A stretch of DNA of 64,000 nucleotides from Robertmurraya korlensis (lineage in GTDB: Bacteria > Bacillota > Bacilli > Bacillales > Cytobacillaceae). The notes beneath the pieces are model-generated. The model was given only the letters and a program-made list of their open reading frames with translations. It was not told where the DNA came from and did no database searches. The stretch lies in assembly GCF_023715225.1 (NCBI RefSeq), contig NZ_JAMBNS010000001.1, positions 558,001 through 622,000 on the forward strand, given 5' to 3'. Within the stretch, counting starts at the first letter, position 1. Every line of letters starts with the position of its first letter. The position numbers and the translations under genes are program-made. This document shows positions 44,919-54,744 of this stretch, one piece after another.

Positions 44919-46491
44919 ATAGGTTGATTCGATTAATCGACACGATATCTTCAACCGCTGCTAGAGTAGTGATCTGTTGATCGTCTAATGGCTTATCAAA
45001 TGATAGAACCATAATCGCTTCTCCACCAGCTTGCTTTCTTCCCACTTGCATGGTTGCAATATTGACCTCTTGATCACCTAGGATCTTACCAACTCTACCA
45101 ACGACACCTGGTCGGTCCATATGCTGAATATATAGCATATTTCCTTCAGGTAGGAAGTCGATTACAAAGTCATTTAAATACACTATTCTTGGTCCATAAT
45201 GCTCAATAAAGGTACCTCTTACCGTAAACTGATGGTTTTCTGTTTTGGCTGTGACAGTGATGCTATTTGCATATCCAAAAGTATTCGTTGATATTTTCTC
45301 ACCGATGGTTATTCCTCTTTCTTTGGCAGCGAGTAACGCATTTACTTCATTGACGTTCACGTCTATTCTGTTTTTAAAAAATCCAGAAAGGACTGCTTTT
45401 GTTAAATAGGATGTTTCAAGATCAGTTACTGTGCCAGAGTAAGTAATAGAGATTTCATTTACTCCTTGTTTCATGCACTGTGATAAAATAGTTCCGATTT
45501 GTTTAGATAACTGGTGGAAGGGTTTGATCTTTTCAAAAATATCTTTAGACATTGCTGGTAGGTTAATAGAGTTTAACACCGGCTTGCCTTCAAAATACAT
45601 ACGAACTTCTTTAGCGACCTGTGTAGCAACATTAAGCTGAGCTTCCTTCGTAGACGCACCTAAATGTGGTGTGACGATCACATTATCAAACTTAAATAAC
45701 GGATGTTCTCCAGGTGGTTCTACTTCAAATACATCGATAGCAGCTCCGGCTACATGACCATTGCCAACAAACTTCGCTAAAGCTTGTTCATCGATAATTC
45801 CCCCACGTGCACAATTAAGGAAGTAGACACCTTTCTTCGTTTTACTTAATGTTTCTTCGTTAATGAGTCCTTTAGTTTCTGGTGTTAATGGAGTGTGAAC
45901 AGTAATAATATCTGCCTCTGCCAATACTTCATCTAAACTACCATGAGAAACACCTAGCTTTATTGCACGCTCTTTGGTTAAGAAAGGATCGTATACTTTT
46001 ACATTCATACCGAACACTTTTGCTCTTTTAGCTAATTCAGACCCAATACGGCCCATACCAACGATACCAAGAGTCTTTCCAAATAGTTCAGTTCCGATAA
46101 ATGCATTTCGTTTCCACTCAAGATTTTTAACCGATTGATGGGCTTGTGGGATTTTTCTCATTAAGGATGCCATCATGGCAAAAGTATGCTCAGCAGTAGA
46201 AATCGTATTTCCATCTGGAGCGTTTACGACGATGATTCCTCGTTTCGTAGCCGCATTCACGTCGATATTGTCAACACCAACACCAGCACGTGCAATAATT
46301 TTTAATTGAGGCATTTTCTCGAGCAGTTCTTCTGTAACAGTTGTAGCACTTCGAACTAGAAGCGCATCAATTTTTTCTAAATCTACTTCTGGATCATTAA
46401 TTTTTTTCTGAATTAAAGTTACTTCATGAAAATCTAATAAGGGAGAAAGTCCTTCCTCATTTATTGCGTCGGCTACTAAAATTTGAAACAT
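44917..46491 (-). CDS. serA: D-3-phosphoglycerate dehydrogenase
   Basis: A 524-residue SerA of the long type. The substrate domain starts the protein. The NAD Rossmann motif [16 protein letters not shown] is near 147, and catalytic Arg, Glu and His are in [15 protein letters not shown] and TPHLGAST. An intervening (ASB) domain follows, then a C-terminal ACT domain ([17 protein letters not shown]) for serine feedback. It starts the serine pathway from 3-phosphoglycerate. It has its own sigma A promoter and a candidate cre box. Confidence 0.95.
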   Translation of the reverse strand: MFQILVADAINEEGLSPLLDFHEVTLIQKKINDPEVDLEKIDALLVRSATTVTEELLEKMPQLKIIARAGVGVDNIDVNAATKRGIIVVNAPDGNTISTAEHTFAMMASLMRKIPQAHQSVKNLEWKRNAFIGTELFGKTLGIVGMGRIGSELAKRAKVFGMNVKVYDPFLTKERAIKLGVSHGSLDEVLAEADIITVHTPLTPETKGLINEETLSKTKKGVYFLNCARGGIIDEQALAKFVGNGHVAGAAIDVFEVEPPGEHPLFKFDNVIVTPHLGASTKEAQLNVATQVAKEVRMYFEGKPVLNSINLPAMSKDIFEKIKPFHQLSKQIGTILSQCMKQGVNEISITYSGTVTDLETSYLTKAVLSGFFKNRIDVNVNEVNALLAAKERGITIGEKISTNTFGYANSITVTAKTENHQFTVRGTFIEHYGPRIVYLNDFVIDFLPEGNMLYIQHMDRPGVVGRVGKILGDQEVNIATMQVGRKQAGGEAIMVLSFDKPLDDQQITTLAAVEDIVSINRINL

Positions 46492-46525
46492 TCAAAACAC
46501 CTGCCCAATTATCAATTTTCTGATT

Positions 46526-46554
46526 ATTTTACAAAACGAACATTTATCTGTCAA
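46526..46554 (-). promoter_or_regulatory. Sigma A promoter of serA
   Basis: On the minus strand TTGACA (46554-46549), 17 nt, TAAAAT (46531-46526). Confidence 0.8.
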
Positions 46555-46580
46555 TGGACAAAAACGTTCAGATCGAATCA

Positions 46581-46594
46581 TGTAAACGCTTTAA
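46581..46594 (+). promoter_or_regulatory. Candidate cre box upstream of serA
   Basis: TGTAAACGCTTTAA matches the cre consensus TGWAANCGNTNWCA at all positions but one. It lies 27 nt upstream of the serA -35, a position from which CcpA could activate rather than repress. Confidence 0.5.
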
Positions 46595-46627
46595 TGCTTT
46601 AAAGTCACGATTTTGTTATATTTTTTA

Positions 46628-46657
46628 ACAAAAAGCGCAAACTTTTAAGTTTGCGCT
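46628..46657 (-). terminator. Terminator after ppaC
   Basis: On the minus strand, an 11-bp stem AGCGCAAACTT/AAGTTTGCGCT with a 2-nt centre, then a T run. Confidence 0.85.
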
Positions 46658-46664
46658 AAACATA

Positions 46665-47600
46665 CTACATTTTTGAATTGAATAGATCGGTAAGAACAGG
46701 CACGATTTGTTTTTTACGTGATACAACACCTTTTAAAACGGCTTTGTTGTTTTCTAATGTTACTCCGTATGCTTCTTCAACAGCTGATCGAGCATTTCCT
46801 AATGCAAGAGCAGTTGAATCATTTGTTAAGATATCTGTTACAACAAATAAGAACAGGTCTAGACCTTTTTCTGAGATAATGGTTGATAACGCTTCTTCTA
46901 GTTCAGATTGTCTTGAGTATACGTCGTTAATATCAACTGCATTCACTTGAGCAATTTCTACTTTACTTGCTCCCATTTGGAATTCTTTTGCGTCAAGGGA
47001 TACAAGCTGCTGAATGGATTTGTCGCTTAAATCTGCGCCAGCCTTAAGCATGTCCAAGCCATAGCTTTCAGCATCTACACCAGCAATTTCAGCTAATTCT
47101 TTTGCTGCGGCTACATCTTCAGCTGTACATGTAGGGGACTTGAATAATAGTGAATCAGAGATAATTGCAGAAAGCATAAGACCGGCAATCTCTGGGCGAA
47201 TTTGAACATTATTTTCTTTATAAAGCTTGTTTAGAATAGTTGCCGTACAACCAACAGGCTCACAGCGGTAGTAAAGTGGGTCGCTCGTTTCGAAATTTGC
47301 AATTCGGTGATGGTCAATTACTTCTAGAACACGAACTTGGTCAATATCACTTACACTTTGTTGTCTTTCGTTGTGATCAACTAGAATAACGCTGTTCACT
47401 TCACCAGCAACTGTTTCAACTAGTCTAGGAGCTTCTGATTTGAACGTATCAAGAGCAAATTGTGTTTCACCACTTACTTCTCCTAATCGAACCGCCTCCA
47501 CATCCATACCAAGAGCTTTTTTTAATTCTGCATAAGCGATAGCTGAACAAATTGTGTCAGTATCAGGATTTTTATGACCAAAAATAAGAACTTTTTCCAT
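46665..47600 (-). CDS. ppaC: Manganese-dependent inorganic pyrophosphatase
   Basis: A 311-residue family II (DHH) pyrophosphatase. Motifs: [13 protein letters not shown] at the N-terminus, LVDHNE near 75, the VIDHHRI DHH motif near 98, SDSLLF near 149, and a C-terminal DHHA2 domain with SRKKQIVP. It hydrolyses pyrophosphate from biosynthetic reactions. Two-domain protein of standard length. GGAG lies ahead of the ATG. It stands alone, between serA and the riboflavin importer. Confidence 0.95.
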   Translation of the reverse strand: MEKVLIFGHKNPDTDTICSAIAYAELKKALGMDVEAVRLGEVSGETQFALDTFKSEAPRLVETVAGEVNSVILVDHNERQQSVSDIDQVRVLEVIDHHRIANFETSDPLYYRCEPVGCTATILNKLYKENNVQIRPEIAGLMLSAIISDSLLFKSPTCTAEDVAAAKELAEIAGVDAESYGLDMLKAGADLSDKSIQQLVSLDAKEFQMGASKVEIAQVNAVDINDVYSRQSELEEALSTIISEKGLDLFLFVVTDILTNDSTALALGNARSAVEEAYGVTLENNKAVLKGVVSRKKQIVPVLTDLFNSKM

Positions 47601-47706
47601 GATTATCTCCTTTTAAATTAATCAATATCGTATGTACATATACTTTAATAATTTAACACAAATACAAAAGAAGAACAAAAAATAATTCGCCGAGAATGCA
47701 AACTTC

Positions 47707-47735
47707 TTCACAAAAAATAATTTCTAAGCTATAAT
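47707..47735 (+). promoter_or_regulatory. Sigma A promoter of the FMN riboswitch-ribU transcript
   Basis: TTCACA (47707-47712), 17 nt, TATAAT (47730-47735), about 25 nt before the start of the riboswitch. Confidence 0.7.
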
Positions 47736-47756
47736 TATGTGGAAAATATAATATTG

Positions 47757-47887
47757 GTCTATCTTCGGGGCAGGGTGTAATTCCCGACCGGCGGTAATGA
47801 GTGTAAACTCTAAGCCCGCGAGCCTGATTTTTGGGCAGGATTTGGTGCGATTCCAAAGCCGACAGTAAAGTCTGGATGGGAGAAGAT
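47757..47887 (+). ncRNA. FMN riboswitch (RFN element)
   Basis: All conserved blocks of the RFN aptamer are present in order: GGGGCAGGGTG, AATTCCCGACCGGCGGTAA, AAGCCCGCGAGC, GGCAGGATTTGGTG, GATTCCAAAGCCGACAGT, and AGTCTGGATGGGAGAAGAT. The outer helix pairs ATCTTC with GAAGAT. FMN binding is expected to favour the downstream terminator and lower expression of ribU. Confidence 0.97.
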
Positions 47888-47954
47888 GGAGGTTCTGCAG
47901 ACGTTTAAAAATGAGAGTTTTGAACGTTTATTAAGCGTGACTTCTATAACATCT

Positions 47955-47982
47955 CCCTCAAGCGACTCGCTTGGGGTTTATT
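47955..47982 (+). terminator. Riboswitch expression-platform terminator
   Basis: CCCTCAAGCG/CGCTTGGGG stem with an ACT loop and TTTATTTGTT tail, between the aptamer and ribU. Confidence 0.75.
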
Positions 47983-48053
47983 TGTTAATGAGGTGCGTGA
48001 TGCTGAACCTTTCTTCTTTAGGTGAGATGGATCCTAAAAAAGGAGAGAGGGAA

Positions 48054-48638
48054 ATGAAAAGTTTTAACGTAAGAACACTTGTATTGATTGGAATGTTAAG
48101 TAGCATCTCGTATGTATTAATGCTTCTTAATTTTCCACTGCCACCTTTTCCACAGTTTTTAATGGTGGATTTTAGTGATGTGCCAGCTTTGATTGGTGCT
48201 CTAATACTCGGGCCAGTAGCTGGAATTTTGATTGAACTTCTTAAAAACGTACTTGATTACTTTTTAACAGGAAGTGCTACGGGAGTTCCTGTGGGGCATG
48301 TTGCTAATTTTGTAGCAGGAATACTGTTTATTTTGCCAACATACTACATTTATGAAAAAGTGAAATCTTCAAAAGGAATGACAGTTGGTTTAATAGTAGG
48401 TACCATATCTATGGCAGTTCTAATGAGTGTGCTTAACTATTTCATTATTTTGCCTGCGTATACATTTTTCTTGAATACGCCTGCTATGTCAGGGGAAGAA
48501 ACGAGACAAATGATTGTTACGGCTATACTTCCATTTAACTTTGTTAAAGGGATTTTAATATCAGTTATTTTTATGCTTTTATTTGCAAGAATGGGAACAT
48601 GGATGAACAAACAAAAAGTACAAAGCAGAGCAGCATAG
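48054..48638 (+). CDS. ribU: Riboflavin ECF transporter, substrate-binding subunit RibU
   Basis: A 194-residue membrane protein with about five to six hydrophobic segments, the S-component fold of ECF-type importers (FmnP/YpaA family). The opening MKSFNVRTLVLIGMLSSISY and the LPPFPQFLMVDFSDVPALIG segment are typical of RibU. It captures riboflavin and works with the shared EcfA/A'/T module, not encoded here. ATG 48054 has AAGGAGAGAGGG just ahead. Regulated by the FMN riboswitch. Confidence 0.93.
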   Translation: MKSFNVRTLVLIGMLSSISYVLMLLNFPLPPFPQFLMVDFSDVPALIGALILGPVAGILIELLKNVLDYFLTGSATGVPVGHVANFVAGILFILPTYYIYEKVKSSKGMTVGLIVGTISMAVLMSVLNYFIILPAYTFFLNTPAMSGEETRQMIVTAILPFNFVKGILISVIFMLLFARMGTWMNKQKVQSRAA

Positions 48639-48646
48639 TTACAAAA

Positions 48647-48673
48647 AAAAGCAACGGCGAAGCCGTTGCTTTT
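48647..48673 (+). terminator. Bidirectional terminator between ribU and fer
   Basis: 12-bp perfect stem AAAAGCAACGGC/GCCGTTGCTTTT with a GAA loop. T runs follow on both strands, the better one on the minus strand (for fer). Confidence 0.88.
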
Positions 48674-48682
48674 ACTTATTTA

Positions 48683-48985
<303 letters not shown>

Positions 48986-49176
48986 TTAGGAATGCATCCC
49001 TCATATCTTATTGTAAAACTGAATGGTCAACATTTCAATAGAAAAAGTATTGAGAATGCTTATCATATAAGGGTTTGACTTTAATGGCATTTTTTATTCA
49101 TTAAATGCGACTCATTTCATGCTACAATAATAGACATAAAAATACAAAAAAACCTACGTAGCGAAGGTGAAGTAAA

Positions 49177-50226
49177 TTGATAAATATTCTTGAACAGGTC
49201 GTTCTATATTGTTTATCAAAACTAGGTAAAGAACGTAGCAGCTCAAGTGTGTTTCACTTATTAAATGGTAAAAAATCATCTCAAACCATACAGGACTCAT
49301 ATCTTTTTCAATTAGATTGTTTTTTTCATACAGCGCATCATTTAACAAGAGATCAATACGAGATCATTATAAGCAAACTAATAAAACATGAATTTATGTA
49401 TATATCTAGCGACCAGCAGATTGTCATTAGCGAAAGTGGACAACTTTTGATTAAAAAAATGTATTCAATGTATCCATTCTTGAAAAACTTGCAAGGAGGA
49501 AAATATCACAATTGTATGCAATTTTGGGAAAGATTATCTTTACTCATTCAAGTATGCTCTAATCAAGTCAATAAACAAACAAGCTATATACCCGTTCAGA
49601 AAAGTAAAGATACTCAAAATTGGATTAAGCATTTGTTCTCAACATCTGTAGGAAACAGCAAAGACTTTCCTCATCAGTTGCTACAGGAATTACAGGCATT
49701 ATTGGAGTCTTCAGAACTAGAGGTTGACCCAAGCGTATTAGTTGCCAGGTTTTCGGGATTTCAATCAATTGGGTTAACGGAAATGCAAACGATAGAAATG
49801 CTTGGGATTGAAGAGAACAGCTACCGATTTCAATTTCAAGCCTTGCTTCATTATTTAATGAGGACAATTGAGGAAAACCCAACAGCCTATCCTTTGTTAG
49901 CTAGAATGGCAGTTACAGATGAGCTTCATCAACTAACAGCTTCAGCCAAAAAAACATTCGAATTAATAAAGAAAGGAAAAGGAATTGTAGAAATCGGCCG
50001 AATCAGAAAACTAAAAGAAAGTACGATTCAAGATCATATAGTTGAGATTGCCCTTTTCGTTAACGGGTTTAATATTGACCGATTTGTTGAGGAGCCGCTT
50101 CAGGAAAGGATTAAAGAGGCGGTTCAAAAAGCATCGTCAAAGCAGTTAAGGAAAATACGAGAAATAATAGATGTAGATTATTTCCAAATTCGATTAGTGA
50201 TTGCGAAATTTGGTGACCTACTATGA
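49177..50226 (+). CDS. ypbB: YpbB, helix-turn-helix protein
   Basis: A 349-residue protein. The C-terminal part has the HTH_40 domain often linked to RecQ helicases (TFELIKKGKGIVEIGRIRKLKESTIQDHIVE in pieces: KKGKGIVEIGRIRKL and STIQDHI). TTG 49177 follows GAAGGTGAAG. It overlaps recS by 4 nt, so the two are translationally coupled. It may support RecS on DNA, but its function is not established. Syntenic with B. subtilis ypbB-recS. Confidence 0.85.
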   Translation: MINILEQVVLYCLSKLGKERSSSSVFHLLNGKKSSQTIQDSYLFQLDCFFHTAHHLTRDQYEIIISKLIKHEFMYISSDQQIVISESGQLLIKKMYSMYPFLKNLQGGKYHNCMQFWERLSLLIQVCSNQVNKQTSYIPVQKSKDTQNWIKHLFSTSVGNSKDFPHQLLQELQALLESSELEVDPSVLVARFSGFQSIGLTEMQTIEMLGIEENSYRFQFQALLHYLMRTIEENPTAYPLLARMAVTDELHQLTASAKKTFELIKKGKGIVEIGRIRKLKESTIQDHIVEIALFVNGFNIDRFVEEPLQERIKEAVQKASSKQLRKIREIIDVDYFQIRLVIAKFGDLL

Positions 50227-51722
50227 TGCTAGAGCAGAAATTAAAAACACATTTTGGATATGAGCAATTTAAAATAGGGCAAAAAGAGATTATTGAAGCA
50301 TTACTACAAGGAAAGAATGTCCTAGCAATGCTCCCAACCGGAACTGGTAAGTCACTTTGTTATCAACTTCCCGCTTATCTTATGGAAGGCGTAGTCGTAG
50401 TAGTTACCCCATTGCTCTCATTGATGCAGGACCAAGTTGAACAGATGATGGCTCGCGGTGAAAAACGAGTAGTAGCGATCAATTCTTTTCTAGAACGCGA
50501 GGAGAGAGGCAGTGTATTTGGTCGTTTGCATACGTATAAGTTTATTTATATCTCACCTGAAATGCTAATGAATGAATTTGTTGTTTCACAGCTAAATAAG
50601 TTAGTAATCAGCCTATTTGTGGTAGATGAGGCACATTGTATTTCACAGTGGGGGTATGATTTTAGACCTGATTACTTAAAGTTAGGTGACATTCGTGAAG
50701 CACTTGGAAGTCCTCAAACGATCGCTTTGACAGCCACAGCCGATCAAGAGGTTCGGTCAGATATTGTAAGAACATTAAAGCTAGAGGGGTGGGAGGAGTT
50801 TGTTTCCTCCGTTGACCGTCCCAACATTAAAATGGTCGTAGACTATATCCATGATACTAGGGAAAAGCTAGATAAGCTGTTAGAGTGGGTATCTTTTTTA
50901 CAAGGTCCAGGGATTATCTATTTTTCTAGTAAAAAATTAGCCGAGGAAGTAGCGGTTATGCTACGAGACAGTGGCGTTCCAAGATCAATGGCGTATCACG
51001 GTGGGCTTGACCAGGAGAGTAGAATTCTTATTCAGCAGCAATTTATTAAAGGGCAGCTTGATGTAATTTGTGCAACTAGCGCTTTCGGAATGGGAATCAA
51101 TAAAGAAAATGTTCGGTTTGTGATTCATTTCCATATGCCTTTACAGCTAGAGTCTTACTTACAGGAGATCGGCAGAGCGGGAAGGGATGGAGAGAATAGC
51201 ATTTCCATTCTTTTGTACTCTCCTTATGATGAACAACTTCCCTACCAACTAGCTGAAGGAGAACTTCCCACAGAATTTCAAATTCGCTGGCTGTTTCAAC
51301 ATTTTGGAGACCAACTGCTTTGTGAGTGGGAAGAAATGGAGGAAACCATTCGACAAATTGGGGGATTTACGGATACTTCCTGGAGATTAACAAAGGATTT
51401 TCTCCGTAGTCTATCTAACAGTATGGATCTAAAGATAGAGGAAGAACGGTTTATAGAATATGTTGATAATAGAAAAAAGCTTAAAAGGAAAAAGATAGTG
51501 GAGATGTTGAACTGGATTCAGTCCAAGGAGTGTAAGCGCAAGAAAGTTCTTTCTTATTTTGGAGAAGTGACCCACGGGAACGTTGACGATTGTTGTTCTG
51601 TGTGTGGAATTGTTTACGATCACTACAAAATCAAGTGTACAGAGGTAGTAGAGTATACGCCTTTTCAGTGGAGGGATTACTTGAGGGGCTTGCTAACGAA
51701 GAGTGGGACAAGTTATGAATAA
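50223..51722 (+). CDS. recS: RecQ-family DNA helicase RecS
   Basis: A 499-residue superfamily 2 helicase. Walker A PTGTGKS near 40, DEAH box VDEAHC near 140, motif III TATA and motif VI QEIGRAGRDG (near 320) are all present. A Zn-binding region with four Cys (CKR, CCSVC) lies at the C-terminus. No HRDC domain, consistent with the short RecS type. It unwinds recombination and fork intermediates. It overlaps ypbB and is followed by ypbD. Confidence 0.92.
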   Translation: MMLEQKLKTHFGYEQFKIGQKEIIEALLQGKNVLAMLPTGTGKSLCYQLPAYLMEGVVVVVTPLLSLMQDQVEQMMARGEKRVVAINSFLEREERGSVFGRLHTYKFIYISPEMLMNEFVVSQLNKLVISLFVVDEAHCISQWGYDFRPDYLKLGDIREALGSPQTIALTATADQEVRSDIVRTLKLEGWEEFVSSVDRPNIKMVVDYIHDTREKLDKLLEWVSFLQGPGIIYFSSKKLAEEVAVMLRDSGVPRSMAYHGGLDQESRILIQQQFIKGQLDVICATSAFGMGINKENVRFVIHFHMPLQLESYLQEIGRAGRDGENSISILLYSPYDEQLPYQLAEGELPTEFQIRWLFQHFGDQLLCEWEEMEETIRQIGGFTDTSWRLTKDFLRSLSNSMDLKIEEERFIEYVDNRKKLKRKKIVEMLNWIQSKECKRKKVLSYFGEVTHGNVDDCCSVCGIVYDHYKIKCTEVVEYTPFQWRDYLRGLLTKSGTSYE

Positions 51723-52317
51723 TAAATATGCAGAGTTGATTGACGAACTATCAGATAAGGAATTGTTAAAACATCTATACATGACACAAGTCATACTTGT
51801 GGTCCTTTCTTTAGTTATAGGGTATTTTTTATTTGACAGCTGGAAGTCCTTTCTGGGACTCTTTGACTGGAACGACCCTTTCATCTGGTGGGTAGGTGTT
51901 CCTGCAGGATTCCTTATCGTTTGTGTTGATGCTATGTTTATGAAATTTCTCCCCTCCTCTTATTATGACGATGGAGGGCTAAATGAGAAATTGTTCTCTA
52001 ACAGAAAAGGATGGGAAATTCTCTTTATTGCAGCAATTGTTGCCACAAGTGAAGAGATTCTATTTCGAGGGATTATACAAACTCATTTTGGATTAATTGT
52101 TTCTAGCATTATATTTGCTGTAATCCATTATCGCTATCTATTTAATTGGTTTCTCTTTTTAAATATCATTCTGCTCAGTTTTTTTATCGGAGTTATATAC
52201 GAGTGGACTGGAAATCTCCTAGTGACAATTATGATGCATTTTGTTATTGATGCGTTATTGGGATTTATGATCAAAAGAAAAGAGAGGATAAGAGAGGAAC
52301 GTGAAAGAAATGAATAA
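51715..52317 (+). CDS. ypbD: CPBP-family intramembrane metalloprotease YpbD
   Basis: A 200-residue membrane protein with about five segments. The CPBP (Abi) motifs are EEILFRG near 112, FAVIHYR near 135 and MMHFVIDA near 180. Such proteins cleave substrates within the membrane. ATG 51715 overlaps the end of recS. It is followed by ypbE with a 17-nt overlap, so ypbB-recS-ypbD-ypbE form one operon. Substrate unknown. Confidence 0.85.
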   Translation: MNNKYAELIDELSDKELLKHLYMTQVILVVLSLVIGYFLFDSWKSFLGLFDWNDPFIWWVGVPAGFLIVCVDAMFMKFLPSSYYDDGGLNEKLFSNRKGWEILFIAAIVATSEEILFRGIIQTHFGLIVSSIIFAVIHYRYLFNWFLFLNIILLSFFIGVIYEWTGNLLVTIMMHFVIDALLGFMIKRKERIREERERNE

Positions 52318-53005
52318 AGAAGAGCCTATAAGAGATCAAGCAGAAAAACTTCGGAAAAGAATGAAGGATGTTGATCTAAAAGTAGATTCGACACAAGACG
52401 GAGAGACTGCCGTTTCAAATGAAAAGCTTCCCCCAAGGAGTAGAGTTCATAAACAAAAACAATTGAAAAAAAAGACAAAAATAAAAGTGAAGTATCCTCT
52501 TTTACGCTTGCTAGGTATGTTTTTTATCTTACTACCAATCGTGATTTTTAGCATTTATACGTATAATGACTCACAAAAATCATCGGTTAGTACCACCGTT
52601 GAAGAAAGTAAGGGAGCAGAAGCTGTTTATTATACAGATGTTGAAGAGGAGGTAGCGGAAGAGGAGAAAGAAAAAGCGGAATCTGAAGAAATCGCAGTCG
52701 ATAAGAATGTGGAAGCAGAATCAGGTACAGTTGAAGAATCAGCCAAAGCGGAGCAGGCAAAACCAAGCGAAACTGCTCAAGAAACAACAACTACTCCAGA
52801 AAGTACAACTAACTCAACTACAAAAGCAGAACCAGTTGATCAAACCGTTGTTTACCATAAAGTTCAACCAGGAGAAACCGTGTTTAGACTGGCCATGAAG
52901 TATTATAAATCACAATCTGGTATTGATATTATTAAGAAAGCAAATTCTTTGTCATCAAACGAAATAACGGTAGGGCAAACCTTAACTATACCGCTAAGTA
53001 AGTAA
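52301..53005 (+). CDS. ypbE: LysM-domain membrane protein YpbE
   Basis: A 234-residue single-span protein: a basic cytoplasmic head (about 1-65), one membrane segment (about 68-88), an acidic Glu/Ala/Thr-rich extracellular linker of about 100 residues, and a C-terminal LysM domain (VYHKVQPGETVFRLAMKYY). It should attach to peptidoglycan. Start is GTG 52301 or the ATG three codons later; both share the GAGAGGA site. Last gene of the recS operon. Confidence 0.85.
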   Translation: MKEMNKEEPIRDQAEKLRKRMKDVDLKVDSTQDGETAVSNEKLPPRSRVHKQKQLKKKTKIKVKYPLLRLLGMFFILLPIVIFSIYTYNDSQKSSVSTTVEESKGAEAVYYTDVEEEVAEEEKEKAESEEIAVDKNVEAESGTVEESAKAEQAKPSETAQETTTTPESTTNSTTKAEPVDQTVVYHKVQPGETVFRLAMKYYKSQSGIDIIKKANSLSSNEITVGQTLTIPLSK

Positions 53006-53007
53006 TT

Positions 53008-53043
53008 GAGCTGGGCCAATTAAATGGCTGAGCTCTTTTTTTT
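53008..53043 (+). terminator. Terminator after ypbE
   Basis: GAGCT.GGCCA / TGGC.AGCTC interrupted stem with an AT-rich loop and an eight-T tail. Confidence 0.8.
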
Positions 53044-53101
53044 GATTCATCATAAAACAACGGACATGTTCATATTTATTTGATAAGGGGAGGGTAAAAT
53101 A

Positions 53102-53560
53102 ATGGAATCTGAAATTTTATTATTGGACGATCGAACGGATCAGGCTACTAGGCAAATGTTACAGAAAGTAATAGATAAAAAAAGGAAATTTGATAAATTA
53201 AAGCTTCGTCATTTATTTGTGATGTGGACGACCATTTTTCTCTGCTTTATATATTTTTACTATCTTTATAAAGTAGTACTTACTCCTTACTCTTATTCTT
53301 TTGCAGCCATGTTTTCAGTATTTGTTGATCAATCAAGTAATCTCTATATGCTAGTCATTATTGTTGGATTATATGGGTTTATGAATTTACTTCGAGAAAA
53401 GCGTGAGAAAGCTGAAAAGGAATATCATGCACTACGCTGTGAAATCATTGATAAAAGTAAGGACCTTTGGAAAAAAGAAGATGAGTGGAAAAATCGTCAC
53501 AAAGTATTTGAAATGATGAAGAAAAATTTTGACATAAACCTTTATCATGAAAGTAAGTAG
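53102..53560 (+). CDS. ypbF: YpbF family membrane protein (DUF2663)
   Basis: A 152-residue protein with two membrane segments (about 38-58 and 75-95) between a charged N-terminal helix and a strongly charged C-terminal coil (REKREKAEKEYHALRCE). It matches YpbF in size and place. GGGGAGG is ahead of the ATG. Function unknown. Confidence 0.8.
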   Translation: MESEILLLDDRTDQATRQMLQKVIDKKRKFDKLKLRHLFVMWTTIFLCFIYFYYLYKVVLTPYSYSFAAMFSVFVDQSSNLYMLVIIVGLYGFMNLLREKREKAEKEYHALRCEIIDKSKDLWKKEDEWKNRHKVFEMMKKNFDINLYHESK

Positions 53561-53639
53561 GGCTTGATGAAAAAGGATTCTTTGCCCTTATTGTCGAATA
53601 AAATATGGAAGACATTTACTCTTTCCTGAGGTGATTGAC

Positions 53640-54272
53640 ATGTTCGTAAAAAGTATTATGATACCAAAGCATCATTGTCATGTTGTTTCTTATCAAGACT
53701 CTCTGCTAAGTGCGCTTACTAAGCTTGAGGAAGAACAAATTGATGGGTTGCCCGTGTTAGATGGACAAACTTATGTAGGAACGGTTACAAGATACAGCAT
53801 TTATGAAAATTACTTTAAAAGTCAGCTAACAAAAGATGAGTATTTAACAAATACAACTGTCTCACAAATTGCCACACATCAAGATCGCTTTCTGGAAGGA
53901 AATGAAATCTTTGAGAATTTATTGTTAGATTTGAAGGATTACCCTTTATTGTCGGTAGTTGATGAAAATCGAAAATTCTTAGGGGTTGTCACTCGCTCCG
54001 ATGTTTTAGAGCAATTCGGTTCAGCGTTTGGTGTACATCGCTCAGGAATTCGTATAGCATTTACCTCTGTAGAAACAGAGGGCAGGATTGCAAAACTAGC
54101 AGAAATTGCTCATCAATTTCATGAGCAAATTATTTCATTAGTAACTTTTGATGAAACGGATAAATTGGTTCGAAGAATTGTCTTGAAAATTGAAAAAAAT
54201 AATAATGTTGATAAGTTTGTAAAAAAGCTAGAGGATTTTGGATTTCGTATTTTAAACATACATGAAGATTAA
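53640..54272 (+). CDS. CBS-pair protein with a C-terminal ACT-like domain (AcuB-like)
   Basis: A 210-residue protein. Two CBS motifs (about 1-60 and 70-135, ending GVVTRSDVLEQFG) form a nucleotide-sensing Bateman module. The last 70 residues resemble an ACT domain (GRIAKLAEIAHQFHEQI). This is the architecture of AcuB. Ligand and partner are unknown. ATG 53640 has GAGGTG 6 nt ahead. It is not part of the B. subtilis ypbF-ypbG order. Confidence 0.75.
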   Translation: MFVKSIMIPKHHCHVVSYQDSLLSALTKLEEEQIDGLPVLDGQTYVGTVTRYSIYENYFKSQLTKDEYLTNTTVSQIATHQDRFLEGNEIFENLLLDLKDYPLLSVVDENRKFLGVVTRSDVLEQFGSAFGVHRSGIRIAFTSVETEGRIAKLAEIAHQFHEQIISLVTFDETDKLVRRIVLKIEKNNNVDKFVKKLEDFGFRILNIHED

Positions 54273-54334
54273 TTGTAGGATAACTGTGTAACAAGATTGA
54301 TTCCTCTCATACATTGTTTATGGGAGGGATTTTT

Positions 54335-54727
54335 ATGTATGTGAAGAAACTCATGAAACTTTTGAGCGGATATATATGTGGATTGTTATTTATTGTATGG
54401 ATACCCATCCATTTTCCAAATAATTTATCAGATATTATTGTAGAGGTTGTATTGAGTCCTGTTCCTTTTATTGCTTCTATTTTAGCGTTTTTTATTGGGT
54501 TTTTAATAAATGCTGACTTAATTAAGAACGGAATAGAAATGATGGTAGTTAGCAGGTGGAGGGGGAAGTTGTTAAAGCTTGAATGTCTTTTCCTTTTTTT
54601 TGTGTGTTTAAGTTTTTATTTCCTATCAATCGTCTCTCTTTGGCCAGCTGTTGCTTTTTTTTGTTTCTCATTGCTTTATGGTATGATTTCATTAGATTAC
54701 GAGCTTCTTCGTGAAAGTAAAGAATAA
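54335..54727 (+). CDS. Predicted four-span membrane protein, unknown function
   Basis: A 130-residue protein with four hydrophobic segments (about 8-28, 35-58, 85-103 and 105-120). I recognise no family motif. It starts at ATG 54335 with GGGAGGG 5 nt ahead and is followed 17 nt later by ypbG, so the pair is probably co-transcribed. Confidence 0.65.
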   Translation: MYVKKLMKLLSGYICGLLFIVWIPIHFPNNLSDIIVEVVLSPVPFIASILAFFIGFLINADLIKNGIEMMVVSRWRGKLLKLECLFLFFVCLSFYFLSIVSLWPAVAFFCFSLLYGMISLDYELLRESKE

Positions 54728-54744
54728 TATAATGTGGAGGATAT

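Noticed and set aside
47886-48053. In-frame extension of ribU through the riboswitch terminator region
   Set aside because: The frame happens to be open from 47886, but the codons cross the expression-platform terminator. The ATG at 48054 has a much better ribosome site and matches the RibU start.
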